This document shows positions 9,461 through 20,918 of a DNA stretch of 64,000 bases, one piece after another. Source of the DNA: Neofusicoccum parvum (lineage: Eukaryota > Ascomycota > Dothideomycetes > Botryosphaeriales > Botryosphaeriaceae); assembly GCA_020912385.1 (NCBI GenBank), contig CP087208.1:930001-994000 (forward strand), in the 5' to 3' direction. The notes beneath the pieces were generated by a model. That model did no database searches, was not told where the DNA came from, and worked only from the letters and a program-made list of their open reading frames with translations. The translations under genes and the position numbers were made by a program. The stretch's first letter is position 1, and every line of letters begins with the position of its first letter.

Positions 9461-11459
9461 TCATTTCTTCGTGGTGGTCGTAGCCTTCGTGGTCGAAGTC
9501 TTCTTGTCATCATCCTTCTTCGTGGACGTGGTGGTCTTTTTGTCGTCGCTCTTTGTGGATGTGGATGCCGGAGCTGAAGTGATGGTCGCGGTGCTCACCG
9601 AGGCAGTAGTAGCGGTCGCGGCTGTTGTGGTTGCCGTGCTGGAGCTAGACGACTTGCTGGTGGTGGTGGTCTTGAAACCGGTGGGGGCGGTCAACCAGTA
9701 ATCCTCGAGGGCCTTCTCGATGGCCGGGGCATCGGAGTAGCGGCCGATGGAGTTGAACTGAGCAAGCCTGTCCTGAATAGCCTTGTCTGTGAAGTCGGCA
9801 TCGTTCATGTCCTTGGCGCGCCAGCGCTGCTCCATCGGGTCGATGAAGAGCGTCTCCTCCTTGGGGTATCCGTAGTTCTCGAGCGAAGAGACGTTGAACG
9901 CGGCCATCTGGGATCATCTGTCAGCTCTGCTCTAGATAAAAAGGCAGTCAATGCACTCACCATATCGTGGTCCTCGTGAATCAGGTTGTGGCAGTGGAAC
10001 ATGTAAACGCCATCCCAGGGCGCGAAGCGGGCAACAACGCGAACCTTCTCGTTCACACCGAGCAAGACAACATCCTTGAGGGCGACCTTCTCGTAGTCCA
10101 AAACGGGGCGCTTGCCACCCTCACGAGAGATGACCTGGAAGTCAACCAAGTGGATGTGGACGGGGTGGGACCAACCGCCGGACGTGTTCTCGAGCTCCCA
10201 GACCTCGACGGTGCCGCGCTGGGGCTTGGCCAGGATGCGGTTCGCGACGTCGGCGAAGATGACGCCATTGACCATCCACTGGCCGTTCTTACGCTCGAAT
10301 CTGAAGCTGCGGTCGATGCCGTCCTTGTTAGGCGGGAACGGCACGTCCCTCAGGCTGCCGGGCAGGGGCGAGTCGGGCGTGTTGACCTTGTTGCCGACGA
10401 CGAAGCGCATGACCTTGTCGGTGCTGTTGTAGTCCTCGTCGGCTTGCACGTCGCGGTTGTTGCGCATGGTGACGTTCTTGCCGGCGAACTGGGCGAAGTC
10501 GACGACAATCTCCCAGCGCTCAGCCATGGAGATGTGCAGCTCATTGGTCGTGACGGGCGACGACAGCAGGCCGCCGTCGGAGCCAATGACGCTGAAGTCG
10601 ACCTTCTTGCCCAGCGCGCCGTCCGCCTCGAGCCACAGCTGGAAGGCACGCGAGATGCTGGTGTCGAGCATGCGGAAGCGGTACTTGCGGGGCTCCACCT
10701 TCATGTACGGCCAGGGCTGGCCATTGACGTGGATGACATCGCCCCAGAGACTCACAGTCTCTGCGGCGGGGCTGAAGAGGTCACCGTTCGACTGGTATTG
10801 CTTCGAGCTCAGGGCAAGCGGGACGTCGTAGGCGCCAGAAGGCAGGTTGAGACTGTCTTCAGCGGCGTCATGCAGAATGTAGAAACCAGCCTGACCATAG
10901 TACGCGTTCTCGGCGGTGTGGTGGATAGCGTGATCATGGTACCAGAGTGTGCGAGCAGCCTGGCTGTTGGGGTAGTAGTAGTCCTTGTACTGCCCAGGTT
11001 CGGTAGTATCCTCCGCCCAACCATCGAACGGAGAGAAGGAGTAGGAACCGTGCAAGTGGACAGAGTTGGCGAGGGTGGCCTTGTTGATGAAGCGGACGAC
11101 GGCCTCGCGGCCCTTCTCCATGTGGAAGGTTGGACCAGGAGAGACTCCATCGTAGCCAACGAGGTTCGCCTTGCCAAGGTTCGGGTACACCTGCTGCTGA
11201 AGCGGCGTGATTGTGACCTCGTAGTAGTCGATGGCAGCGCCAGTCTTAGGGTTCGTGTAGGTACTGGTCAAGTCAGTTCGAAATTATGTGAAGCTGGAAA
11301 CGTATGGGAGACTTACGCCTTGACCTCTTTGACGGGAGGAGTGGGGAGCTCGAACTCGTAGAAGTTCTTGTACACAGGGCTGAGCCACTGGTCATCACCA
11401 GCAAGAGCGCCGGTGGCCAAGAGGGCACCAACGCCCAGCTGGACAGTGCTGAAGAACAT
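9461..11459 (-). CDS. Secreted multicopper oxidase, bilirubin oxidase-like
   Basis: Three exons (11459-11317, 11263-9961, 9907-9461) give 630 aa. An N-terminal signal peptide with a likely cut after ...TGALA directs export. All four copper-ligand motifs are present: HLH at about 117-119, WYHDH at about 156-160, HPVHIH at about 414-419, and HCHNLIHEDHDM at about 471-482. They can supply the T1 copper and the trinuclear cluster, so oxidation of phenols, bilirubin-like compounds or metals with reduction of O2 to water is expected. The last motif is closely like that of fungal bilirubin oxidase, and the intron falls exactly after its Met. The C-terminal 75 or so residues form an unusual Ser/Thr/Ala tail ending in Lys/Asp/Thr repeats, absent from typical family members. 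Several N-glycosylation sequons (NVT, NST) are visible. True substrate unknown. Confidence 0.93.
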
Positions 11460-14400
11460 GACGAAGAAGCGTGAGTGCAATTGAGAAGGTTTGAGTAGTG
11501 CGATCAAATCCTGCACCTAAGAGGACCAGAAAGAAACACGAGGACAAGAAGCTTGGCAGTGATGGCTTCTTGTGATGGCTTGAGGAGGCTTGAGAGTGCT
11601 CTGATGCTTTGATCCACGGCGACCACGCTCCTGATTTATATCCAGACGTCCCCGACATAGCTGAGAAAACCCTGGCGCACCTCCACTCGGCTCCGTGAGT
11701 CCAGAATCAGTCGGTGCGTGGAGTCCATGCATTGAGCTCTGGCATCGTGGAGATGGACCCATGCCGACACGGCGCCACGGCCTCCACCACAAGACGGCAT
11801 GGAGTGCTGGGGCGCCCGTGTGCCGGCAGCTAGACCGTTCGGCGGTGTTGGTCGGCTGGCCTAAGGTCGTTGAACAGCAACGGTCTATACGGGCGTTGGC
11901 CGCCATGGAGTTCAGCTTAGGAGACGGCACAGATGCCTTGAGGAGAAGGCCATCTTAGCGGAAGTTTGCGGTAGCCTGACCGGGTACGAGCTATTGTTGG
12001 TGCTGCCAAGTCCTGAGGCTGTCTGTAAGACATGCGGCTCGAATGCCACCGGCAGTTTGATCAGGCGCTGGCGCAGCACGCGGGCTGGTTGCACCCGCTC
12101 CGTCTCCCCCCGGACGGGACCACCTGGGCGAGATGCGGCAAATTCCCTGCTGCGTCCACATGGCTTTCTCGTGCACTGTGCTGCGGCGTTGTGGCAGACA
12201 CAGACACAGACCCTTTGGACAATGAACGGCCGCTCAACACCAGTGGTCCAACGGCAACCGGCGGGCTAGCGTACCACTTGGAAGCTCTTCGCCGCCCGTC
12301 GCACCGCTCGGTTGGCAGGCTGCAGGAATCAGTCCAGCGGTACGCACAAGGCTGTGCACGATGGAGTTGATAATGTTGCCGTCAGCGACAGGTGGACGGC
12401 GGCCGGGTGCCACGAGCGGTGTGTATGGCGTTGGTGCGGGTACAGCCCAATCGGGCGAGCTCTTCAGCTGCAGGACGGCACTGGCAGCTAGTCGGCTAGC
12501 AGATCTGTATAAGGGCTAGCCTGGCCACTCACAGCGCGGCAGACAGCGCTGACGGCCAGGAGGGGCCAGCACGCACTCTCCCGGACGGGCTAGCCGGGCC
12601 AGAGTGCTGTAGGGCCAGGCGCGGGACATCTTGGCGCTCAGGGACCTGCGGTGTGCCAAGCCCCGCCGTGCGCCAGCCACGATGCCTCTCCCCTCCGTCG
12701 ACCACGCCCGTTCTCGTAAACCGGGGAAGGAGCGCTCAGCTCGTCAGCCCGCCCACGCCGCAGCGCTTGGCTGCTTGGCGCCGTCTTCTGCCGTCCGCTG
12801 GAGCATGCCCATGTGACACCACGGCGAAGCTTGACTGTGCCTCCGCCTCTTCAGCTTTGCTCCACCGACCAGAAACTCCCAAGGACTGCCGTTGCGGGAC
12901 GAGGCCAAGCTTCGAACGCTCGATCCCGCGGCAAACAGCGCGTGCGACGAAAATCCCTGCTTTGCCTCGCGGTCGTGGTCAAAACGTCCCACGTCCGACC
13001 ATCAGAGCGTTTCCTGGCCGCCGCCGAGGGTAAACAGAAACCTGAGAGCCTTTTGCGTTGCGCGAAACCGCCATGCTTATCTCGTTAATCACTCATTCGG
13101 CCCGCGGAACACCCACCGTCTGCTGTGCGAAGATTGCCTTGCGCCCAGGTTTAGAGCGCCGCCGCCGCCGCCGGTGACTCAGCTGGCTGTCTCCGCCGCC
13201 ATCCAACGCCAAGCTGACAGCTCTTCCTTTCCCCATCCGCGTCGTGAAGAAGTAGGGAAAAATATATTGGCCGTGGCGTTCTCCACAACAATGCGAGCGG
13301 CAGCAGAGTGGGCCATCATGCAAGAGGCAAAACAGGCTGCTTACCTGTCACCCCGGAATTGCCGTATTTACCTGACCCCCAGATCTCGTGCAACGCGAAA
13401 AAGCCTTAGCATAGGCTTATGTCTCCCTGCCGTGTCTCGAGCGCCACGTGTTGGAAACCATATATTGAAAATCCCTCGAGCCAAGCTCTTGATGCACCAC
13501 GATCAAGCTCACCGGCGGATCCTTCCCCCACACGCCAGATTCCCGAGTGCATTCCGATGTCGTGATTGCTGAGCACGGCTTGTTGGGGCAAGGGTACCTC
13601 GTACAAACATCTAGACCATCGCTGCCTGCCTTGACGAAAGACCAACAGACTAGGATGTCCATCTGTCCCGTCCGTCACGCACATCTCAGCGATGACCCTT
13701 ACAACCACGAAGCGAGCAAAGCTTGGTCGTCGGCGAAGAGAAAGAAGAAGGCAGATGCCTGTCGGTCTCGCATTCGCCCTTGACTCGGCGCAAGATTAAC
13801 CCCATCCCGAAGAGATGCCTTGCCTTAGCGGGGCCATCCGCACGGTAACCTCGGTTGCTTGCTCGTTGCCGGGTCGAAAAGGCCGTCGTTCACCACGGGT
13901 AGCGTCTATTTTCAGGCGGAGAGATCCAGGTGATCGGGACGTGATCGCTGTGGCGCAATCCCGCTTCCGCGTTCGCGCGCTTGCGTCCTTTGGACAAACC
14001 TTTGCCCCCGGTTAAGTGCGGTCTTTAGGCCCGGCCCAGTGTTTCCGATGCAAAACCCACCACCGCTATGCTAGCCACCTCCTCTTCAGCTGCGATAGAA
14101 TCTTGCCTCCCCCTCTTTCTTCGAAGCGATCTATTCTTGCATCTGCGGGCGACGAGAAATACGGTCTGTTGCATGACGCTAGGCTGTCAGCCGCCTCCGC
14201 CGTGCTTCTGGACTTGGGCACATCGCTTAAGCCATTCCTCCAGACCATCTTCTTGGCTCTCGATGCCAAGAGTCCCCCGTACCAGATCCATCTGACCATG
14301 GCGTCGCGCTGGCCGTTGAGTTAGATGAGCGAACTGATTCGTGGATGACTGGAAGGGTTTGGACTGCAGCCATCGTATGGATTCAGTGAGCAGAGAGCGT

Positions 14401-14866
14401 CGTCGACCCCATAGCTGGTTAGTAAGGCATCCCCGTGGGGTGTAGTCCTTGGAGCGTTGATCGCTATCGATACCAAACACCATATTGGAATCTTATCTGG
14501 GCCGGGGCGGACTCTTCCAGCTTAAAAGATCTCCTCGGATGAAGCCGATAATCAAGAGTCGAAGAAAGTAAGAGTACACGAGTCGTTGGTTATGGTTAGA
14601 GCGTAAGTCTTCATCGGAACTCCGAGATTCCATCTGCTGCTGTGGCTTTCGCCGCCGATAACTCTTTAAGCGCCACCATCGTTCCATACTCTCGGAGAAG
14701 CCGCAATGGCGCCAAACGGCAAAGGAGATGCAGGGTAAGTGTACGCGCGCCGTCCGCACATACTTAGTAAGAGAAAGGAAAACTCGTCCGAGCAAACATT
14801 CGCACCTTCTCACGCAGCTAGCCACAATCCAAAAGTTTGATTTCATACATTAAACTTTTACTTACA
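11460..14866. other. 3.4-kb gene-poor region
   Basis: The right flank of the multicopper oxidase gene includes its promoter. Beyond that I see no coding frame with motifs or coherent splicing up to the 3' end of the Vps38 gene. Open frames near 12.9-13.6 kb look like chance products: they are Arg/Pro/Ala-rich and overlap frames on the other strand. Confidence 0.55.
11635..11640 (-). promoter_or_regulatory. TATA box of the multicopper oxidase gene
   Basis: On the minus strand GATATAAATC lies about 176 bp upstream of the start codon, a plausible position for a TATA element of a regulated secreted-enzyme gene. The call rests on sequence match and spacing only. Confidence 0.45.
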
Positions 14867-16948
14867 CTAAGACACGCCGCCAAGGGCCGCCGTCTTTTGG
14901 ATCCTAAAACTCGGGGTATTCGTGATGCTGATGCCGTTTCCGTTGCTCTTCGCCAATGCCGCCCCGTTCTTATCAGTTGCTGCCGCCGATGCCGCTGCGC
15001 TGTTGTCTTTCTTCCCTCCACGCTCTTCAGGAATAGCACCGTTAGCAGTGCTTTCTTCAGATGCTCTTCGGGAGTCGTTGGGAGTTCCAGGGTACCTGAG
15101 TAATGCTCTGAAGCCACCTGCCTTCCTTGCAGGGATGTCTCCCTCCCCGGCGGTCGCAACATAGAGCAAATACTTGAGGTTGGGCAGCGTCTGACGGATA
15201 TCCAAAAGCTTGAGGCCAAGAGCATTGGAGAGGAGCTCAATGTCTTTGTTGAGTAAAAATACGCCGTACTCGAATCGGTATCTTATCGCCCCCTTCATGA
15301 ACAAAGGATAGTTGCGTGGTCCAGTGGTCATGGAGATTGGGTCTTCGATCATGGAATTTGATGCCCTGGGTTGAATGGGGTAGGTCAAGGGCAGGGAGAG
15401 GTAGATGGACAAGTGCGCAACCACTTGCGCGACGTAGCCGAGAGCGGCAGCGGTCACGTCTTCTTTTACGTCGTCGAACTCGGAATTTGGTAGCGGAAGC
15501 CCGTGTATGGTGAAATTGAGCGAGCGGCCAGGGATAGGCTCAATAGGGTAGATCGTAAGCAAGTCCTCGCAGACACGGCGCCGGTGCCCGAGTATTTCGT
15601 CCTGCGTCTGTTTGAGAGTGGCCTTCCGTTCCTCTAGCTGCTGCTTGCCGTTCTCGATGTCTTCGAGGGTCTGGGCCTGCGATTCTCTCCCTTTCCTCAT
15701 GGCTTCCCGGCGATACTTGATGCTTGCTTGCAGCTCATTTCGCTTCTTTTTGGTGACCTCCAGACGTCTCCGTTGTGCAGCCACGGCTGCTTCGACTGTT
15801 TTCAACCTCTCCTGCGCCTCAGGAACTTGGTTTACTGTGGAAAGAGCTTCGTCGTTGCTTCCGATGATGGCATTGATTTCGGTGGTCAGTCGATCTCGCG
15901 TCGCCAGAGCGTCTTGGATGCAGTCGTCCAACGTCGATAACCGCATCAGTTGGTCGTATGACGAAGTTGGTAGAGGTTTTGCGGAAGTCGATTTTGCCGG
16001 GTTAGCAGCGACGTCAAGGCGGTAGTCTTCGGACGCAATGTCCATGAAACTGGTGTAGATACCGTCTGTAAAATGGAACAGAACGCAGTTGTGAGGAAAG
16101 GGATGGTGGAAGCTGTCGAGCTGAGATTCGAGTCATTCAAGGCGAACTGGAACATGGAGATGGAAACTCACTGATTTACCAATGAACTGCAAAGATCGGA
16201 AGTTCACGGTGATATCCAGGAGGTGCTGGTGCTCTGTCATCGTCTCGCTCTTCACCCAAACTTTGACAGTGAGTTCGTCCAGTCTGGTCACAGCTGGGCC
16301 CCATGGATTGAGGTCGAAGAAGCGGAAGTTTGGGTTCATGGCCTTCTCGACTTCCTCACTCACGTAGACCGGCTCTTCAAGACCGCCGACGTGCAGTGAG
16401 AAGAAGGTGTCGGCCATCCGGCCGCCAGTCACATCCTCGAGTTTCTTCTGGCGCTCCAGTGGACTGGCGCCAGACCACTCCATTGTACTGCGGCGCCGCA
16501 TCCGGCCTAGGCCTGGCCTCGCAGAGGCTTCTGCAGAGGCTTCTGCTGGAGTAGCAGCATCCTTAGTGTCTAGCACTTGGGAGTCGGCAACGGCGGACTC
16601 GCTGATAGGCTTCAGGTCGTTGGACCTTAGGTCATTGGAGGAGCGGGAGTGTTCTAGCTTGCGGCTCTCGCGCTGGGCCAGAGCCTTCGTGGGTGTCTTG
16701 AGCGAAGATGGGATGGCGTCATCGTCAATGGTGCCTCGGCGGGGTCTTCCGGCAGGCTGCACCAGGGTAAGGTTGCGGATGGTGATGCCTTGCAGATGCC
16801 TGATCTTACGGTTCTGCTTGACGTCAGCTGTGAGCCATTGTCAATTCCTTGGTGCCGTGCAACGCACGTAGGGGAGTAGCCACGGCCTCTCTCGGCGCGG
16901 AAGATCGGCAGGCGGCTGGTCGCCGGGGCCATGAGAGCTGCCGGGCAT
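14867..16948 (-). CDS. Vps38/UVRAG-like PI3-kinase complex II subunit
   Basis: Three exons (16948-16868, 16813-16172, 16120-14867) encode 658 aa. Junctions are supported by conserved text on both sides: RPWLLPY joins NRKIRHLQGITIRNLTL, and QFIGKS joins LDSFHHPFPHNCVLFHFTDG. The N-terminal third includes a C2-like beta region (about residues 120-260). A long coiled coil follows (about 290-410, Arg/Lys/Glu/Gln-rich), then a BARA2-like C-terminal domain containing the segment RYEFGVFLLNKDIELL in slightly variant form (FEYGVFLLNKDIELL). This is the architecture of the UVRAG/Vps38 and Atg14 family (PF10186). The protein is expected to anchor Vps34-Vps15-Atg6 on endosomes for vacuolar sorting. The final 80 residues are disordered. 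It is divergent with the mL67 gene, whose start is 374 bp away. Confidence 0.9.
16521..16544. repeat. 12-bp tandem duplication inside Vps38 exon 2
   Basis: Two perfect adjacent copies of a 12-mer (GCAGAGGCTTCT on the plus strand) lie in the disordered N-terminal part of the Vps38-like protein and encode EASA-EASA. It keeps the frame and is probably a recent slippage product. Confidence 0.85.
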
Positions 16949-17322
16949 GGTGTTGGCCTGTTCGGACGCGTCGGGCGGATGCAGGACTGCGGCGCACTCA
17001 ACGGGACACCATGCGATGCGTGCGGAGGAGCTCAGACGATGGGTGCAGTGCGGGCATGTTGCGGCTTGGCCGTCATCTCGCCGCGCAGGGCGGTGTCGCT
17101 TGCCGGAGGCGTGGAGGTTGTGTAGAGGAGCAGCACATGTGTCCCGCAGTGCCGTCGCCGTCATCACAAGCGGCGCCCGGGCCAAGCCTTCGCGACTTCC
17201 ACTCCGACTTTTCCCTTCCCGCGTCTCTTCCTCGACACACCCAGCCACGCCTCCCTCCGCGCCTCTTTCCCGCTCCGCGGCTCACCCTTGCACCTCGCCG
17301 TGCAGCAGGCGCCGCATTCGCC
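16949..17322. promoter_or_regulatory. Shared divergent promoter of Vps38-like and mL67 genes
   Basis: Only 374 bp separate the two start codons on opposite strands, so both promoters must lie here or overlap the 5' leaders. No TATA box was seen. The right half (17150-17300) is strongly pyrimidine-rich on the plus strand, as is usual for fungal core promoters and leaders. Confidence 0.6.
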
Positions 17323-18790
17323 ATGGAAGCGAACAGAGCTGCGCGCAAGGCCGCCGAGCACGGCCGGCACATTTTCATCTACAACAACATCCGCACCAAC
17401 CAGACCGTCTATTCATTGCAGCGTAGCATGAACGTATGCGCTGTCCAACTGATCAATGGCACGGACGGCGTGTCTGGAGGAATTTCGATGCTGACTACCT
17501 GCCCAGAACCATGCCGCATTATCCCAACTTCCGTACGCTGGCAAGAAGACAGTCCCGGCAAAGCTCCGCAAAGACGTATGGCGGCCCCTCGCAACCGTCA
17601 CCTTCCCCCTCCCTGCCCAGGGCCTCTCCGCCTACCAGAAGCTGCGCGAGTTCCGCAAGCTGCACGAGCTGCATTGGGACAACAACAAAGAATACCCTAT
17701 GCTCCCACCGGAGACGCAGAAGAGGATCAAGGAAGGCAAGTCTGCGCCAACCAAGAAGGAAAAGGGAAAGATCATCATGGATCAGAAGGCGAACACTGTG
17801 GCCGACCTGGCTGCAGTGTTGAAGATGCAGACAGCCGGTGAGAAGTCGGCCGAAGGCGCGATACAGAAAGCTCTCGAGAGAGCGCGTATGAGTGATCTCG
17901 AGAGGTTGAAGCTAGATGTTGAGGAGGAGATTCAGGTACTCAAGGAGCTGAGGGATAAGAGCCATACCGGAGAGTTGCCGGAGCTTACGAAGCAAATTGC
18001 GGCAGTGGAGGCAAAGCTGCAGGATACAGGGCTGTCGAAATCACGCATCAAGGATGCCCGCCAACGTGCGTTGAAGTTGCGTATCCGGAAGAACATGTTG
18101 CTCAGTGCAGAGGAGGAGTTGGCCCAGAAGACCGAGGAACACAAGACATTGGAGGTAGCAACAAAAGTCCAGAACGGCGCGATCCCCGAGGTCGAGAAAC
18201 AGCTCGCGGAGGCGAAAAGCGAGTTGGCCGAGCTCAAGGAATGGATGGCAGAGGCACGAGCCGCGTACATCGAGAACAAGGAACAGAACGCAGATGGAGA
18301 GGACAAGCGAAAACTCTTGAAAGATCGGAAAGCACGTCTAAGGGGGCGTGTGGCAGAACTCGAGAGAGAACTCAATGAATTGGTTGCGGCGAAGGAGTGG
18401 GTAGGCGCGCGGTTGGCAGAGCTTAAGGCGGAACCCGAAAGACTGAAACAGATGCCACTGCCAAAGCGCGGCCCTCTCCGCAAGAAGATTCTCCAGGCTA
18501 GGAATCCGATGCCGCCTGTCACAACAGATCGCGTCAAGATCAGATGGGCTGATCTGTTCGACGCGGAATATGCTGAAAGCTGGCCGGAGAAAGTGCAACA
18601 CGAGGCCCTTGGGCTGACAAGGCACAGTGCGCCGGATCCCGACGCGGCCCCGGCATCTTTCCCGGGATTGATGGAGCAGAGGGACCCGGAGGCGCACGAT
18701 GAGGCTGCGGAGGAGGCTGCGGAGGAGGCTGCGTTGGAGGGCGAAGAGGGCAAAGAGGGTAAAGAGGGCAAAGTCAAAGCCACGGCGTAA
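17323..18790 (+). CDS. MHR1: Mitochondrial ribosomal protein mL67 (Mhr1 family)
   Basis: Two exons (17323-17433 and 17507-18790; 73-nt intron) encode 464 aa. The N-terminus shows the family block: GRHIFIYNNIRTNQTVYSL before the intron, and NHAALSQLPYAGKKTVPAKL with DVWRPL after it. The C-terminal part keeps the motif VKIRWADLFDAEYAESWPE (residues about 372-390). Between them lies a long Glu/Lys/Ala-rich coiled coil (about 140-340). Mhr1/mL67 in yeast is a large mitoribosomal subunit protein that also has a reported role in mitochondrial DNA recombination; here the ribosomal role is the safer inference. The N-terminus is basic with no classical presequence, as in the yeast protein. An acidic tail with EEAA and GKE repeats closes the protein. 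Confidence 0.93.
18701..18733 (+). repeat. 12-bp tandem repeat in mL67 tail
   Basis: About 2.75 copies of GAGGCTGCGGAG, encoding EAAE units, in the acidic C-terminal tail of mL67. In-frame and likely variable between isolates. Confidence 0.85.
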
Positions 18791-19388
18791 AAGATCATGC
18801 GTGGAGATTTCCATGTTCACTGCAAGTGCCGGGGGTCGGCGCAGTCAATGGGACACCGGATTGAGGCAATTGGAGTGTACGATAACTGATGTTCGCAAAT
18901 GTAGCACATGCATGGTAATGCTTCGCGAGCGCTGAGGTGCATCACATGGCGGGACGCCGCAGGGCTGGGCGGACAAGCTCATAGCTTGCGGGCGGGGTTG
19001 GCTGCAGGGCCAGCGCAGAGCGGTGTCAGGAGAAGCCGCGCGCGAAAAAGTGGGACTGCGGTGCACGCCTTGCTCGATCAATTGCGTGCGCTGGGCGACG
19101 GTGTAGGCTGGCGGGTGGCAGCTGGCAGACCGACGACGGCCGGACCGGACGGCGCTGTGGACCCTGGATTCGGGGGCGCGCGGCCGCAGCTCGCACGCGT
19201 GCGAGGGAGCGGTGCGCGGGCTTCCGGCGGCGAGCGGTGCGGAAATTGCGGAGGGCGAGTCGCGTGCCCATTGGCTGCCGAAGTGACCACCGCTCCTCCG
19301 CCGCTGATTTTCTGCCGCCGCTGAGCTCCAAGTCCTCCGCACCCATCCCTCGTCACCTCGATCCCGCCCCAACACCACCATCCCCGCC
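18791..19388. other. Intergenic spacer, ceramide synthase promoter
   Basis: This 598-bp spacer lies between two tandem plus-strand genes. It holds the mL67 3' end and the ceramide synthase promoter. The last 80 bases are pyrimidine-rich. No gene was seen. Confidence 0.6.
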
Positions 19389-20918
19389 ATGGCCCGCTCC
19401 GACCAGACTGAGCCCTTCCCGCCCGTGCAAGCGTCGCGCAGGGACAACCCCATGGGCCTGAGCAGCGGCTCGCGCCGCCGCCGAAAGAGCAGCAACCTCG
19501 GCGACGACCCCAGGGGAGATACCGGCACCGTAAGCCTGGCAACAGCCTTCGACAACCAGTCGCCCACCGAAGAGGTATCACTCCATTGCCGCCCTGCAAG
19601 TGTCCCCGCAATGACTCGGCTGACCGCGCTCTCGACAGCGCTTCCCGAAGCAGCAGCGCCCATCGAAGCGCCGGAAAGCAAAGTCCCTCGTGCGCCGCTG
19701 GTGGAAGCTCACAATGCGCCATACCTGGCTGAACCCGCTCATCCTCGCCCTGGTAATCGTCGCTGCCTACCTCGTCAACCCGAACGAGTCCAACCCGCTG
19801 CACGCCGCCCTCTTCCTGTCTTACCCGCTGCCCCGCGCCCCCGATGCCGACCCCGACACCCCGATCCAGTACGGCAAGGGAGGCAAGGACTTTGCCTTCG
19901 TCGGCTTCTACATAATCGTCTTGTCCTTTACTCGCGAGTTCCTGATGCAGCGCTTCCTCCGTCCCCTGGCCATCCGCTGCGGCATCAAGTCGCGCGCCAA
20001 GCAGGCCCGCTTCATGGAGCAGGTCTACACCGCCATATACTTCGGAATCTTTGGTCCTTTTGGTCTGTACGTCATGTCGCGCACTCCCGTGTGGTACTTC
20101 AACACCAAGGGCATGTACGAAGGCTTCCCGCACAAGACCCATGAAGCCGTCTTCAAAGCATACTACCTGCTCCAGGCCAGCTACTGGGCGCAGCAAGCCA
20201 TTGTTCTGCTTCTGATGCTCGAGAAGCCCCGCAAGGACTTCAAGGAGCTGGTCATGCACCATATCATTACCATTGCCCTGATCTGGTGCAGCTACCGCTT
20301 CCACTTTACCTACATGGGCGTGGCTGTTTACATCACTCACGACATCAGCGATTTCTTCCTGGCCGTAAGTTCTCGAATCGTGCTGCTTTGGCACGGAATG
20401 TTTGGCGGGTTCTAATTGTGCAACAGACATCCAAGACCCTGAATTACCTTGATTCGCCCATCGTTGGACCCTACTTCGGCCTCTTCATCTTTGTTTGGAC
20501 TTACCTCCGCCATTACATCAACCTCCACATCCTCTGGTCTATTGTGAATGGCGAATTCTCGTCCATTGGCCCCTTCGATCTGAACTGGGAGACGCAACAG
20601 TACAAGTGCTGGATCTCGCAGTACATCACCTTTGCATTGCTCGCCAGCCTGCAGGCCGTCAACCTGTTCTGGCTGTTCTTGATTGTGCGCATCGCGTACC
20701 GATTCATCGCGAGCTGGGGCGAGGTCGTCAAGGACGAGCGCAGCGATTACGAGGAAAGCGAAAACGAGCACGAACAAGAGGCGAAGGCCACCAATGGCAA
20801 GGTTGTGGAGGCCGCTCCCCAGGTTCTAGTCAACGGAGAGCCTCTCTCGCCAGTGGAGGCGGCGACAACGACCGCGACCGCCCCCACAGCCAACGGCAAG
20901 CAAAGGAAGGGCAGGTAA
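19389..20918 (+). CDS. LAG1: Ceramide synthase (Lag1/Lac1 family)
   Basis: Three exons (19389-19574, 19639-20364, 20427-20918), all phase 0, encode 467 aa. The protein is a multi-pass TLC-domain enzyme of the endoplasmic reticulum that N-acylates sphingoid bases with fatty acyl-CoA. The Lag1 motif is complete: the paired His at about 269-270 (MHHIITIALIW) and the HDISD acidic site at about 297-301. The second intron lies just after this motif (ISDFFLA). Hydrophobic helices are visible at about residues 96-108, 146-160, 190-207, 245-257, 271-285, 333-350 and 379-396. The N-terminal 80 residues are basic and disordered. The C-terminus is acidic then Ala/Thr-rich and probably cytosolic; acidic tails of this kind are phosphoregulated in yeast Lag1/Lac1. 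It cannot be told from sequence alone which of the fungal paralogues (LAG1, LAC1, BAR1-type) it is. Confidence 0.95.

Noticed and set aside
9967..11361. 464-codon open frame antisense to the multicopper oxidase gene
   Set aside because: It mirrors the coding exon codon by codon and spans the intron and signal peptide. It is a shadow of GC-rich third positions, with Val/Leu/Asp-rich text and no motif.
14867..16172. Alternative Vps38 junction using a GTAAAT donor and a TTTTACAG acceptor
   Set aside because: It also keeps the frame, but it would delete the conserved segment SLDSFHHPFPHNC, whereas the GTGAGT/CTCAG pair retains it.
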